Shown: piece after piece, positions 33,536 through 40,493 of the stretch | How positions within the stretch are numbered: the stretch's first letter is position 1 | How the letters are laid out: each line of letters opens with the position of its first letter | Source of the DNA: Flavobacteriales bacterium UBA4422 | GTDB lineage: Bacteria; Bacteroidota; Bacteroidia; Flavobacteriales_G; Salibacteraceae | NCBI GenBank assembly: GCA_002389645.1 | Contig: DGQE01000031.1 | Coordinates: 266,150-330,149 of the forward strand | Direction of reading: 5' to 3' | Length of the DNA: 64,000 nucleotides | Notes under the pieces: model-generated | What the model saw: only the letters and a program-made list of their open reading frames with translations | Databases searched by the model: none | Told to the model about the DNA's origin: nothing | Translations under genes and position numbers: made by a program

Positions 33536-34754
33536 CGCCAGCATTCTGCAATGCAGTAGCCTTGTCAGCAGTTGAGGGATAAAAAGATAATAAGCGATCT
33601 ATTACCGATTCAATTACACTATCTGGACAAGACGCTCCGCTGGTCACAACAATGCTTACTTTTTCTTTATTTGGCAAGTAATCGTTAGATGTTAAATGAG
33701 ACTTCGTGGCGTAATCGAAATGGCGAATTTGACTTTTTTCAATAAGCTCTTCAGGTCCGTTTACAAAGAAGGTCTTGAATTTAGTCGCACATAAGTCTGC
33801 TAAATGACTTGTATTAGAACTGTTGTACCCTCCGACAACAATCGCAAGGTCTGCTTCTTGATTTAAAAGTTCGAAGGTAGACTGCTGGTTGTCGTTAGTA
33901 GCATAACACAGCGTATCTCGAGTATCGGCATAATGATTCTTTATTTCGTCTTCTCCAAACTTTTCAATCATAACTGTTTTGAAATACTCTGCAATTTCAT
34001 GCGTTTCGCCCGCTAGCATTGTAGTTTGATTGATTACACCAACTTTTATCAAATCATTATCTACATTGAAACCAGGAGTATACCTTCCTTCAAAAGCTGA
34101 GTAGAACTCTTCTTTATTTCTCTTTCCTAAGATGATATCTCCTATAACACGCGCCTCTTCAATGTCTTTAATCACAATAGACTTTGATTCGGCAGAACTA
34201 TGTGAAAACGTAGCTTGAGTCTCTTCATGCTTGAATTTGCCATGAATAATGATTGAATGGTCGCTCGTTCCAAGCTTATTTGCCATTTTCCAAACTTTCT
34301 CTACGAAAGGGCAGGTGGTATTGTATTGTCGAGTTTCAATTCCTTTTGATTCAAGCAGTTGCTCAATTTCTAAAGTGGTTCCGAAAGCAGGAATGATTAC
34401 TATATCTTCAGATGACACATCGCTCCATGGAGTGAGTTGATTACCTTCTGTATCTAAAATGAAAGACAGGCCTCGATCTCTAAGGTCTTCATTAACCACT
34501 GGGTTGTGAATCATCTGAGATAGCATGTAAATCTTCTTTCCTTGATTCTCTTCAATAGCTTTATATGCAATTTCAATAGCATTTTCTACACCATAGCAAA
34601 ATCCAAAGTGCCGAGCCAAGATGATTCGAATCGAACCAAAGTCAACAATGGTAGGAGCAAAGTCTCTCTTTCGAGGGTCAATAGACTTTCTGTAATTTTT
34701 AATTGGCGCGATAAATTCGCTTTTATAAAATGAAGGGATCTCAAATTGCTTCAT
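33525..34754 (-). CDS. ispH: 4-hydroxy-3-methylbut-2-enyl diphosphate reductase
   Basis: Last enzyme of the MEP pathway, making IPP and DMAPP with a [4Fe-4S] cluster. Three conserved cluster cysteines: Cys53 (HFGFCYGVE), Cys148 (NTTCPFVEKVW) and the Cys in TSGASCPDSVIE near the C-terminus; HGKFKHEETQ and GGYNSSNTSHL are also conserved. At 409 residues it has the N-terminal extension found in Bacteroidota, longer than the E. coli enzyme (316). Isoprenoid output feeds carotenoid and hence retinal synthesis for the rhodopsin at 17 kb, and quinones used by NQR. Convergent with cmk, overlapping by 11 bases. Confidence 0.96.
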   Translation of the reverse strand: MKQFEIPSFYKSEFIAPIKNYRKSIDPRKRDFAPTIVDFGSIRIILARHFGFCYGVENAIEIAYKAIEENQGKKIYMLSQMIHNPVVNEDLRDRGLSFILDTEGNQLTPWSDVSSEDIVIIPAFGTTLEIEQLLESKGIETRQYNTTCPFVEKVWKMANKLGTSDHSIIIHGKFKHEETQATFSHSSAESKSIVIKDIEEARVIGDIILGKRNKEEFYSAFEGRYTPGFNVDNDLIKVGVINQTTMLAGETHEIAEYFKTVMIEKFGEDEIKNHYADTRDTLCYATNDNQQSTFELLNQEADLAIVVGGYNSSNTSHLADLCATKFKTFFVNGPEELIEKSQIRHFDYATKSHLTSNDYLPNKEKVSIVVTSGASCPDSVIESVIDRLLSFYPSTADKATALQNAGVIG

Positions 34755-34864
34755 GGTTCAAAGGACTGAATTAACTCTTTAAGAACAAAGATTAATGAAT
34801 GAAGTTTTGAAAGTTTGATTCAATCAAAAAAAATGATTCCTTTGATAGAATTAAAACAGTCGCC

Positions 34865-35236
34865 ATGAGATATCTACACGGGAAAACTAAAGTGAATAAA
34901 GGAGGTAAGATTGCTGTAACCATATCCAAGCCCACTAAGGTTTTGATTCTAAGTGAAAAAGACTTTAGACGCTATAAGAATAATCAAACATTCACTTATT
35001 ATGGTGGAATGAAAGAAGATTCTTATGAGTTTGATGTTCCTAAATCTGGATTATGGCACGTTGTGATTGAAAAAGGTAGTTATCATAAACCAGAAAATAT
35101 CAAGGCCAATTTCAATGTAGTGAAAGGTGTAGTGCATTCTCATAGCAATCCAAAACCACTGGCGGCAACGTTGGCTGAAGCTGATGAACAATTAGATCAC
35201 CAAGATCAAGAAGAGGAAACGACAGATCAAGAATAA
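34865..35236 (+). CDS. DUF1883 domain protein with acidic tail
   Basis: A 123-residue soluble protein. The first 85 residues resemble DUF1883: MRYLHGKTKVNKGGKIAVTISKPTKVLIL, SEKDFRRYKNNQTFTYYGG and SGLWHVVIEKGSYH, matching the domain's conserved GG and WHVVI elements. In other bacteria DUF1883 is often fused to TIR domains and is thought of as a sensor or binding domain; here it stands alone with an Asp/Glu/Gln-rich tail (LDHQDQEEETTDQE). No TIR or other defence gene is adjacent. Flanked by ispH (divergent) and a strong terminator, so it is monocistronic. Function unknown. Confidence 0.72.
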   Translation: MRYLHGKTKVNKGGKIAVTISKPTKVLILSEKDFRRYKNNQTFTYYGGMKEDSYEFDVPKSGLWHVVIEKGSYHKPENIKANFNVVKGVVHSHSNPKPLAATLAEADEQLDHQDQEEETTDQE

Positions 35237-35262
35237 ATTTTGTTTGATCAAAATATTGTTTT

Positions 35263-35292
35263 AAAACCGAAGATTATTCTTCGGTTTTTTTT
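35263..35292 (+). terminator. Terminator after the DUF1883 gene
   Basis: AAAACCGAAGA (35263-35273) pairs perfectly with TCTTCGGTTTT (35278-35288) with a four-base loop and a run of eight T to 35292. Confidence 0.9.
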
Positions 35293-35446
35293 ATGTGTTT
35301 TCAACATTATTAGTACAGTTTTAAACTAGTCTTTGATTTGTTGAGGTGAGCAAGAAAATAGATATGTAAATTTCAACTTGAAAGTTCATTCTAACGTTTG
35401 TTTCGTCTGGTAGCTTAACATACATGTCTATCTGCTTAGTTTTATA

Positions 35447-35603
35447 GGATCGAGATCGGACCGAACCTTCATTCAAGGATTCCAATGGGAGTAACATCGG
35501 ATGATCGGAGTGCTATATCTACCTCAAACCTTCATAAAGAGGTATCATCAGGCTGGGCAATCAATATTTCAAGCCTTGTTCAATAAATGAGCGAGGCTTT
35601 TTT
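35447..35603 (+). ncRNA. Candidate structured small RNA of about 155 nt
   Basis: A gene-free stretch that ends in its own intrinsic terminator although no coding gene precedes it. Predicted pairings: CCTT/AAGG around 35466-35478; TACCTC (35520-35525) with GAGGTA (35539-35544); GATGA (35500-35504) with TCATC (35545-35549) enclosing that hairpin. The 9-mer AACCTTCAT occurs twice (35464-35472 and 35527-35535), the second copy wholly in a 13-base loop. A TAGTTTTA sequence (35437-35444) could be the -7 element. No known RNA family is recognised. The 5' end is an estimate. Confidence 0.4.
35571..35603 (+). terminator. Terminator of the candidate RNA
   Basis: AAGCCTTG (35571-35578) pairs with CGAGGCTT (35592-35599), one G-T wobble, followed by TTTTTT. 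Not attributable to a protein gene, because the DUF1883 gene already has a terminator 280 bases earlier. Confidence 0.75.
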
Positions 35604-35609
35604 ATGCAT

Positions 35610-35617
35610 TACATTTG
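35610..35617 (+). promoter_or_regulatory. -7 element of the TRL-like lipoprotein gene
   Basis: TACATTTG, exact TAnnTTTG match, 18 bases before the ATG at 35636 and directly after the preceding terminator. Confidence 0.45.
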
Positions 35618-35635
35618 ACGAAATGTTCAACAGTT

Positions 35636-35905
35636 ATGATTCGATTATTTACAGTGTTTGCAATTGCTTTCTTTAGCGCTTCCTGCAGTGTCACAACTCC
35701 TGTTGCGGCTACATCTAATCCTATAGGTAGTAAAGTCGGCACTTCTTCAGGTAAGTGTTATTTTAATATATGTCGCAACGTAGACGCGTCTATTCACTCA
35801 GCAGCCCAAAACGGTAACATTACCAAAGTGAGTACGGTAGATTATAAGGTTAAAAACTTTATAGGAATCGTGATAACCCATGAATGTATTGTCACCGGAG
35901 AGTAG
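35636..35905 (+). CDS. TRL-like family lipoprotein
   Basis: An 89-residue lipoprotein: MIRLFTVFAIAFFSASC lipobox, then a short domain of the TRL-like family, recognised from TPVAATSNPIGSKVGTSSGKC, the conserved DASIHSAAQNGNITKVSTVDYKV and the closing VITHECIVTGE. Members are small periplasmic or outer-membrane lipoproteins of unknown role. The frame is open upstream to a TTG at 35615, but the ATG at 35636 starts a proper signal peptide and sits correctly behind the -7 element. One extra Cys pair (GKCYFNICR) may form a disulfide. Confidence 0.75.
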   Translation: MIRLFTVFAIAFFSASCSVTTPVAATSNPIGSKVGTSSGKCYFNICRNVDASIHSAAQNGNITKVSTVDYKVKNFIGIVITHECIVTGE

Positions 35906-35910
35906 TAACA

Positions 35911-36371
35911 TTAATACTCCTCGTTTACCTCCGCTAATGTTGGGAATTTAGTAGTGAAATCACCCGCTTTTCTGACCCACTTTAAATATTTGCCATTGCC
36001 CCTGCAGGCATAAGCGTGAAGTGTATCTGTATTTTTCATGTCCAGACGGTAGAAGCACTGCCATCTGCCATTTTCTCTTTGCACACAAGACATCAGATCT
36101 ACCTGCTCGCTGCATGTGTTTACCAAACGAACAGTGTATTTAGCCTCACTGAATCCATAATTAAGACATTGACCGCCCCATTCGCTATCTGCTTTTTGAA
36201 CACAACTATTCCAATCTTGCTGTTGATCAGAAATTACAGTTATGTAATCCTCACTAGTATCATCAAATGACGTTTCTATCGGGGTGTTCGAAAATGAAAA
36301 AACGACAAGCGCAATAAGTGGTAATAAAGTTCCTAAAATGATTTTTTGAGTAATTGTTTAAGTCTTAACAT
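35911..36371 (-). CDS. Secreted Cys-rich protein of unknown function, apparently frameshifted near its 5' end
   Basis: The main frame is open from 36357 to the stop at 35911 but has no ATG, GTG or TTG before 36126, though the sequence clearly starts with a signal peptide (KIILGTLLPLIALVVFSFS) and a WNSCVQKADSEWGGQCLNYGF segment. An ATG at 36371, overlapping the end of the upstream TPR gene, reads MLRLKQLLKK and then shifts out of frame at the A6 run (T6 at 36342-36347). One extra A gives a perfect N-terminus and a 153-residue protein. Six cysteines and Trp-rich motifs suggest a disulfide-bonded periplasmic protein. No family recognised. Confidence 0.6.
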
Positions 36372-36877
36372 TGGTTGTTTTTCAAAATTATTTTGGCTTC
36401 TTCATTGCCCATTTTTTTAGAAGTCTTCCAATCTGCACAAGCACCTTTTTTATCGCCTAATCCTTTTTTAGACCAACCTCGGTTATTAAATGCCTCAGAA
36501 TTTGAAGGCGCCAAGATAATTACTTTATCAAAGTCGGCAAGTGCTTCTTTATACCGTTCCAATTTGTTATACGCACTTCCGCGGCTTAAATAAGCAATCA
36601 CAAAGTTCGGGTTTAACTCAATAAGTCGCGTGTAATCTGAAATAGCTTTTTCATATTCTTGCAACATAGAGTGCGCGAAAGCTCTTTTGGCATAAGCATC
36701 AAGATACTCGGGATCGATCTCAACTGCTTCATTGAAATATGAAATCGCTGTTTCATAATTTCCCTTTTGCACTTCATGTTGTCCTTGTGCAACTTTTTCT
36801 GATATATCTTGAGAAAAAGCGGTAGACGTGACCACAAATGCGGTAAGCAGGTAAAATAGTCTGCTAATCTTTTTCAT
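36365..36877 (-). CDS. Secreted TPR-repeat protein
   Basis: A 170-residue periplasmic protein: signal peptide MKKISRLFYLLTAFVVTSTAFS, then three to four TPR repeats (QGQHEVQKGNYETAISYFNEAV, AKRAFAHSMLQEYEKAISDYTRL, SRGSAYNKLERYKEALADFDKVI, NNRGWSKKGLGDKKGACADW). TPRs mediate protein contacts; partner unknown. The ATG at 36877 is preferred; ATG 36883 and TTG 36886 also lie in frame. It is the middle gene of a three-gene minus-strand group of small exported proteins, and its last codons overlap the start of the next gene by seven bases. Confidence 0.82.
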   Translation of the reverse strand: MKKISRLFYLLTAFVVTSTAFSQDISEKVAQGQHEVQKGNYETAISYFNEAVEIDPEYLDAYAKRAFAHSMLQEYEKAISDYTRLIELNPNFVIAYLSRGSAYNKLERYKEALADFDKVIILAPSNSEAFNNRGWSKKGLGDKKGACADWKTSKKMGNEEAKIILKNNQC

Positions 36878-36912
36878 TGTCATCAATGGATTAATGGTGG
36901 TGTTATTTGAGC

Positions 36913-37365
36913 TTACTCGAAAGGCTCTGTTCTTTCTACGTCATCAAAGACATAAAGTTTGATCAAGTGTTTCATGGCTTCAACAACTCCTAAACATTCA
37001 TCAGCGCATGTGGTGGGGAGGTTAGTGCGATCGTACAGAATCTTAGAATCTCGTTTAATGATATCTCGTTCAATACACTTGCCAGCTTTTTCGTAGCAGC
37101 TTACGATAACCGCGCCTTCTGATTTTGAGAAATATATTCCTTCTTCAAAATCTATAGATTCCGGAAAGAGATAGTCTATTCGAACCGCCTCACCTCCAGC
37201 ATAAAACTCTACTCTTAGGTTTTTCTTTTCGGTAAATACGCGACACTTTTTTTCTAAATGACTACTAATATACTCTGCAGTATAGTCTTCATCATACGTC
37301 TGTGCGCTTGTACTTAAGCTGCTTGAAATAAAACTAATTAACAAGATGTGGAATAAATACTTCAT
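36913..37365 (-). CDS. Small secreted protein of unknown function
   Basis: A 150-residue protein I do not recognise. It has a signal peptide (MKYLFHILLISFISSSLSTSAQ), then a mostly beta-type domain with ISSHLEKKCRVFTEKKNLRVEFYAGGEAVRIDYLF, six cysteines in the mature part (KKCRV, VSCYEKAGKCIERD, TTCADECLGV) that may form disulfides, and a helical C-terminus. Predicted periplasmic. First gene of a minus-strand group with the TPR protein (35 bases downstream) and the frameshifted Cys-rich protein. The shared Cys-rich, exported character suggests these act together, but no role can be assigned. Confidence 0.7.
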   Translation of the reverse strand: MKYLFHILLISFISSSLSTSAQTYDEDYTAEYISSHLEKKCRVFTEKKNLRVEFYAGGEAVRIDYLFPESIDFEEGIYFSKSEGAVIVSCYEKAGKCIERDIIKRDSKILYDRTNLPTTCADECLGVVEAMKHLIKLYVFDDVERTEPFE

Positions 37366-37390
37366 AACTATTTCTCTCTAGTGATTCAAA

Positions 37391-37423
37391 TTGGCTAATA
37401 ATATGTCAGTCCTTTTACTTTTG
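37391..37423 (+). promoter_or_regulatory. Promoter of the TPR/coiled-coil gene
   Basis: TTG (37391-37393), 22 bases, TACTTTTG (37416-37423, exact -7 match) followed by CGGC. Transcription start predicted near 37430. Confidence 0.45.
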
Positions 37424-37517
37424 CGGCAATATCAGATATCAATATTTGATTCAAAGTTATCACACTATCGCGAGTTCACTGAAAATAACGCAACTAATCA
37501 TCAACAATCGGATATTA

Positions 37518-39083
37518 ATGCGATGTGCTATGATTATAACACTATTTGTTTTAGTGCTTGATAGCGGTTATGCCCAAAAGAATGAATTCATCATTAAGGG
37601 TCGTTTTAAGATTGATGGTGGCTCTGTTAGTGGTGCTAAAATAATTGTTGAAAAAGGCGGTCGTCAGGTCAAATCGATTGAAGGTGATTCCAGGTTTGAA
37701 ATCGGTTTAGACTTCCAATCTATTTATGTGGTTTCATTCGTAAAAGAAGGCTTTGTTACAAAACGACTTCGCTTTGATACAAATGTGCCCGAAGATCGAA
37801 TAGAGTATGGGTTTGAGCCGTTTGGTTTTTCTGTTGAGCTGTTTGAACAGTATGATGATGTGAACATGGTTGTTTTTAATCAACCTGTAGGTAAGATTTC
37901 TTACAGCGAACTTATTTATGAGTTTGATTATGACACGGATTATACTAAATCCATTCAAACTCAGATTGATCAAGCCATGGATGAAGTGGAAGTGGCTAAG
38001 GAGAAAAAAGTCGAAAAAGATGCAGCGAATGCAAAAGAAATCGCGAAGCTTACTAGCTCCGCTGAGAAAAGTGCAAAATCAGGTGACTACACCGCGGCAA
38101 TATCCAATTTAGAAGAGGCAGTCAAATTAAAGAAGGATCCTACTGTTGAAAAAAGGATTCAAGAATTGAAGCAAGAAGCTAAGCAGGTTGCAGAGGCAAA
38201 GGCAGCGGCCGAAGCAAAAGCAAAAGCCGAAGCCGAGGCAAAAGCTGCCGCTGAAAAGGCTGCTGAAGAAGCAAAGGCTGCTGAAGAAGCAAAAGAAGAG
38301 GCCGAGGCCAAAGCGGCTAAAGAAGCAAAAGCTCAATCTGAGGCAGAGCTAGCAGCAAGTAGAAAGCTTGAAGAGGAAGCATTAGCTGCCAAACAAGCCG
38401 AATTTGAAGAGTTCAAGGCTCAAGGAGATAATTATTTGAAATCAAATAAATTGGATCCAGCAATTGCCTCTTACAGCGAGGCTCTAAAATTATTCCCTGA
38501 GGTTGAATATGTTCAAACGAAAATTGAACAAATTAAAGATCTTAAAAAGAAGATGCTAGCTGAACAGGAAAAAGCGAAGGAAGCGGCAACCGCCTTGACC
38601 GAGCAGGGCGGACGTGAGTCTGAACAATTGGCTCGAATTATTCAGGAAGAAGAGCAGAAATCTACTGCCAAAGACATTGTAAATCCTCCTAAGGATGAGG
38701 TTTCGATTGCTAACGAAGAAAGGCCAGGAGCACCTTCGGGACCTATTGTTATTTCAGAGCCAAAGGTTGGTGATGAGGCAAGAAAAACTAAAACGGCACA
38801 ACTGACAGAAGATGATAAATATGATGGCCAGTTAAAAAGAACTGAAGCCCAGCAGGCTGAGTTTTTTGAAGACCAACGTCAAAAACAACTACAGGAAAAA
38901 TATAAAACGAGAAAAACAGTTGAAACAGAGAAGGCTGGCAATAGCGTGATTACATGGATATACATGAATACAGGTAGTTTTGTGAAAACATACAAAAAGG
39001 TAGAACACAACTGGGGAGGAGTTTACTTCTTTATAGATGGGCAAGCCACGAACCAGCGATTTTGGGAACACGAAACGCAGTAG
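37518..39083 (+). CDS. Exported protein with carboxypeptidase-regulatory-like domain, TPR and Ala/Glu/Lys coiled coil
   Basis: About 521 residues. Signal peptide MRCAMIITLFVLVLDSGYAQ, then a carboxypeptidase-D-regulatory-like beta-sandwich (FIIKGRFKIDGGSVSGAKIIVEKGG), a short TPR-like helical pair (SAKSGDYTAAISNLEEAVKLK), a long low-complexity coiled coil of Ala, Glu and Lys (about 38185-38400), another TPR (NYLKSNKLDPAIASYSEALKLF), and a small C-terminal beta domain (VITWIYMNTGSFVKTYKKVEHNWGGVYFF). The frame opens at TTG 37446, but ATG 37518 begins the signal peptide. Resembles Bacteroidota proteins that scaffold the periplasm. Function unknown. Confidence 0.78.
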   Translation: MRCAMIITLFVLVLDSGYAQKNEFIIKGRFKIDGGSVSGAKIIVEKGGRQVKSIEGDSRFEIGLDFQSIYVVSFVKEGFVTKRLRFDTNVPEDRIEYGFEPFGFSVELFEQYDDVNMVVFNQPVGKISYSELIYEFDYDTDYTKSIQTQIDQAMDEVEVAKEKKVEKDAANAKEIAKLTSSAEKSAKSGDYTAAISNLEEAVKLKKDPTVEKRIQELKQEAKQVAEAKAAAEAKAKAEAEAKAAAEKAAEEAKAAEEAKEEAEAKAAKEAKAQSEAELAASRKLEEEALAAKQAEFEEFKAQGDNYLKSNKLDPAIASYSEALKLFPEVEYVQTKIEQIKDLKKKMLAEQEKAKEAATALTEQGGRESEQLARIIQEEEQKSTAKDIVNPPKDEVSIANEERPGAPSGPIVISEPKVGDEARKTKTAQLTEDDKYDGQLKRTEAQQAEFFEDQRQKQLQEKYKTRKTVETEKAGNSVITWIYMNTGSFVKTYKKVEHNWGGVYFFIDGQATNQRFWEHETQ

Positions 39084-39100
39084 AAAAATAAGGGCAAAAA

Positions 39101-39123
39101 AAAAACACCTGTGAGGCGTTTTT
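39101..39123. terminator. Bidirectional terminator between convergent genes
   Basis: AAAAACACCT (39101-39110) and AGGCGTTTTT (39114-39123) form a stem with one mismatch and A/T tracts on both sides, suited to both the 37518 gene and the minus-strand gene ending at 39150. Confidence 0.5.
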
Positions 39124-39149
39124 AAATTATATCGTAAGATTATTAACTT

Positions 39150-39404
39150 TTAGTTTGAAGAAACATTCTCGTCATCATCTGACTCTTCATCACCATCAGA
39201 AACCTCTTTCACCGAAATAGTAATCTTAGGTTTAACAATATCCGTAAGAGTTTCAGAATCATTTACACCTTGAGAATTGGTCAATTGATTTTCATAGATC
39301 ACTTTTGACTCTTCATTATCACTAGCATAATTAGGTGCTAGGTCATCAAGCTCTGTCTTTTGACAGGACGACACAGCAAAAGCTCCAATCGCTGATTTAG
39401 CCAG
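39150..39404 (-). CDS. Small acidic lipoprotein-like ORF with unclear start
   Basis: The readable part ends in an Asp/Glu/Ser-rich tail (SDGDEESDDDENVSSN). Upstream of the GTG at 39374 the frame continues as LAKSAIGAFAVSSCQKTELDDL, which looks like the end of a lipoprotein signal with a lipobox Cys, but no ATG, GTG or TTG begins it; the frame stops at a TAA near 39418 and a CTG at 39404 is the only candidate that keeps a signal. Either an unusual start, a frameshift in the signal peptide, or a decaying gene. Coordinates use the CTG. No homology recognised. Confidence 0.35.
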   Translation of the reverse strand: MAKSAIGAFAVSSCQKTELDDLAPNYASDNEESKVIYENQLTNSQGVNDSETLTDIVKPKITISVKEVSDGDEESDDDENVSSN

Positions 39405-39464
39405 TGAAACAGGAAAGCGTAATTATCTTTTTGGGTTTATCACTTTGTCCTACAGGATTAAATC

Positions 39465-40406
39465 CTAGAATATTACTTCTAGATATTCAGCAACCTTTTC
39501 CTCCTCAATTCCCGATTCGGTTAGTGCAGATTTGATTTCTTTAAAGAAATGCATTTTTCCAGTAATGATTTTCTCTAAATAGTCTTGTCGTTTGCCGTTG
39601 TCCGAAAACTCTATGTTTATTATCTTCCCACCGCGTGCTGTCGTGATTTTGCAACTTAGACGATCTTTCTTATTGTTGAACTCGTATGCAGGACTGTATC
39701 CAAAGTTCCATTCGTCCAGATCGTATTTAGATGATATTAAAGCCGCTAAATCTGAACCTATTTGTTGATTAAGTTCAAGACTCACTAATCCTTCAGATTG
39801 AAAGCTATCAATCAATTCTGATTTGAATTGCTCGGTGTTGCCTAAATCCTTAAATGATCTCAAGTTAGTAATAGGGCTTCGAACTGATTTAACACTTTTA
39901 TCAATGAACTTCCCACTTTTTCTTTTGATAGCCACTCGCAAATGATCAAGGTTAGCGTCATATAAAATTGTGCCATGATGAAGTACTCTCCCGCTTCTCA
40001 GATGCTGGGCGTTTCCTGATATTTTTTCCTCTCCTAGAAAAAGGTCGTGCCTCTCACTCATAGTTACCGGAAACCCAAGATTGTTAAGTGATTTTTGAAT
40101 CAGAATGAGACTACGGTCGTAATCGATCATTTTGTTGCGATCTACCTTCCTAAAAAAGCTGAAGTTTATATTTCCCAGATCGTGATAAACTGTTCCTCCT
40201 CCGCTTATTCTTCGCAAAACAGGAATATTCAATTCTTCGCAGGAATGCAAATTGCATTCTGCCAAAACATTTTGATGCTTTCCAGATATAACCGAAGGTG
40301 GGCTGATCCATATGCGAAGTGTCTCTTGTTCAAAGTGTTGAAAATACCACTCTTCAAAGGCAAGGTTTTCTTGAGCAGTAGGATAACTGAGATCTAATAA
40401 GCGCAT
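39465..40406 (-). CDS. lplA: Lipoate-protein ligase A
   Basis: Attaches lipoate to the E2 and H-protein subunits of 2-oxoacid dehydrogenases and the glycine cleavage system. 313 residues from ATG 40406 (MRLLDLSYPTAQENLAFEEWYF, the normal N-terminus; an upstream TTG at 40460 would add 18 unrelated residues). Catalytic-domain motifs: RRISGGGTVYHDLGNINFSF (about 64-83), lipoyl-AMP-binding KISGNAQHLRSGRVLHHGTILYD (about 124-146) with the catalytic Lys. A C-terminal accessory domain follows (about 235-313), as in full LplA. Divergently arranged with nrnA, so promoters share 40407-40493. Confidence 0.9.
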   Translation of the reverse strand: MRLLDLSYPTAQENLAFEEWYFQHFEQETLRIWISPPSVISGKHQNVLAECNLHSCEELNIPVLRRISGGGTVYHDLGNINFSFFRKVDRNKMIDYDRSLILIQKSLNNLGFPVTMSERHDLFLGEEKISGNAQHLRSGRVLHHGTILYDANLDHLRVAIKRKSGKFIDKSVKSVRSPITNLRSFKDLGNTEQFKSELIDSFQSEGLVSLELNQQIGSDLAALISSKYDLDEWNFGYSPAYEFNNKKDRLSCKITTARGGKIINIEFSDNGKRQDYLEKIITGKMHFFKEIKSALTESGIEEEKVAEYLEVIF

Positions 40407-40451
40407 TGATTTGAATAAATTCAGCAACGAATGTGAATGTTTCGAATGAAA

Positions 40452-40483
40452 TTGTCGCAAAACAATTCAAACAAATAGCTTTG
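40452..40483 (+). promoter_or_regulatory. Promoter of nrnA
   Basis: TTG (40452-40454), 21 bases, TAGCTTTG (40476-40483, exact -7 match). Transcription would start near 40490, four bases before the TTG start codon, so the mRNA is almost leaderless. Confidence 0.5.
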
Positions 40484-40493
40484 GCAGAAATTA

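Noticed and set aside
34865..35236. DUF1883 gene as part of a TIR-type defence system
   Set aside because: No TIR, nuclease or other defence gene lies nearby; neighbours are ispH and a lipoprotein.
38127..38336. Minus-strand Phe/Cys/Leu-rich ORF
   Set aside because: Shadow of the Ala/Glu/Lys-rich coiled-coil coding region on the other strand.
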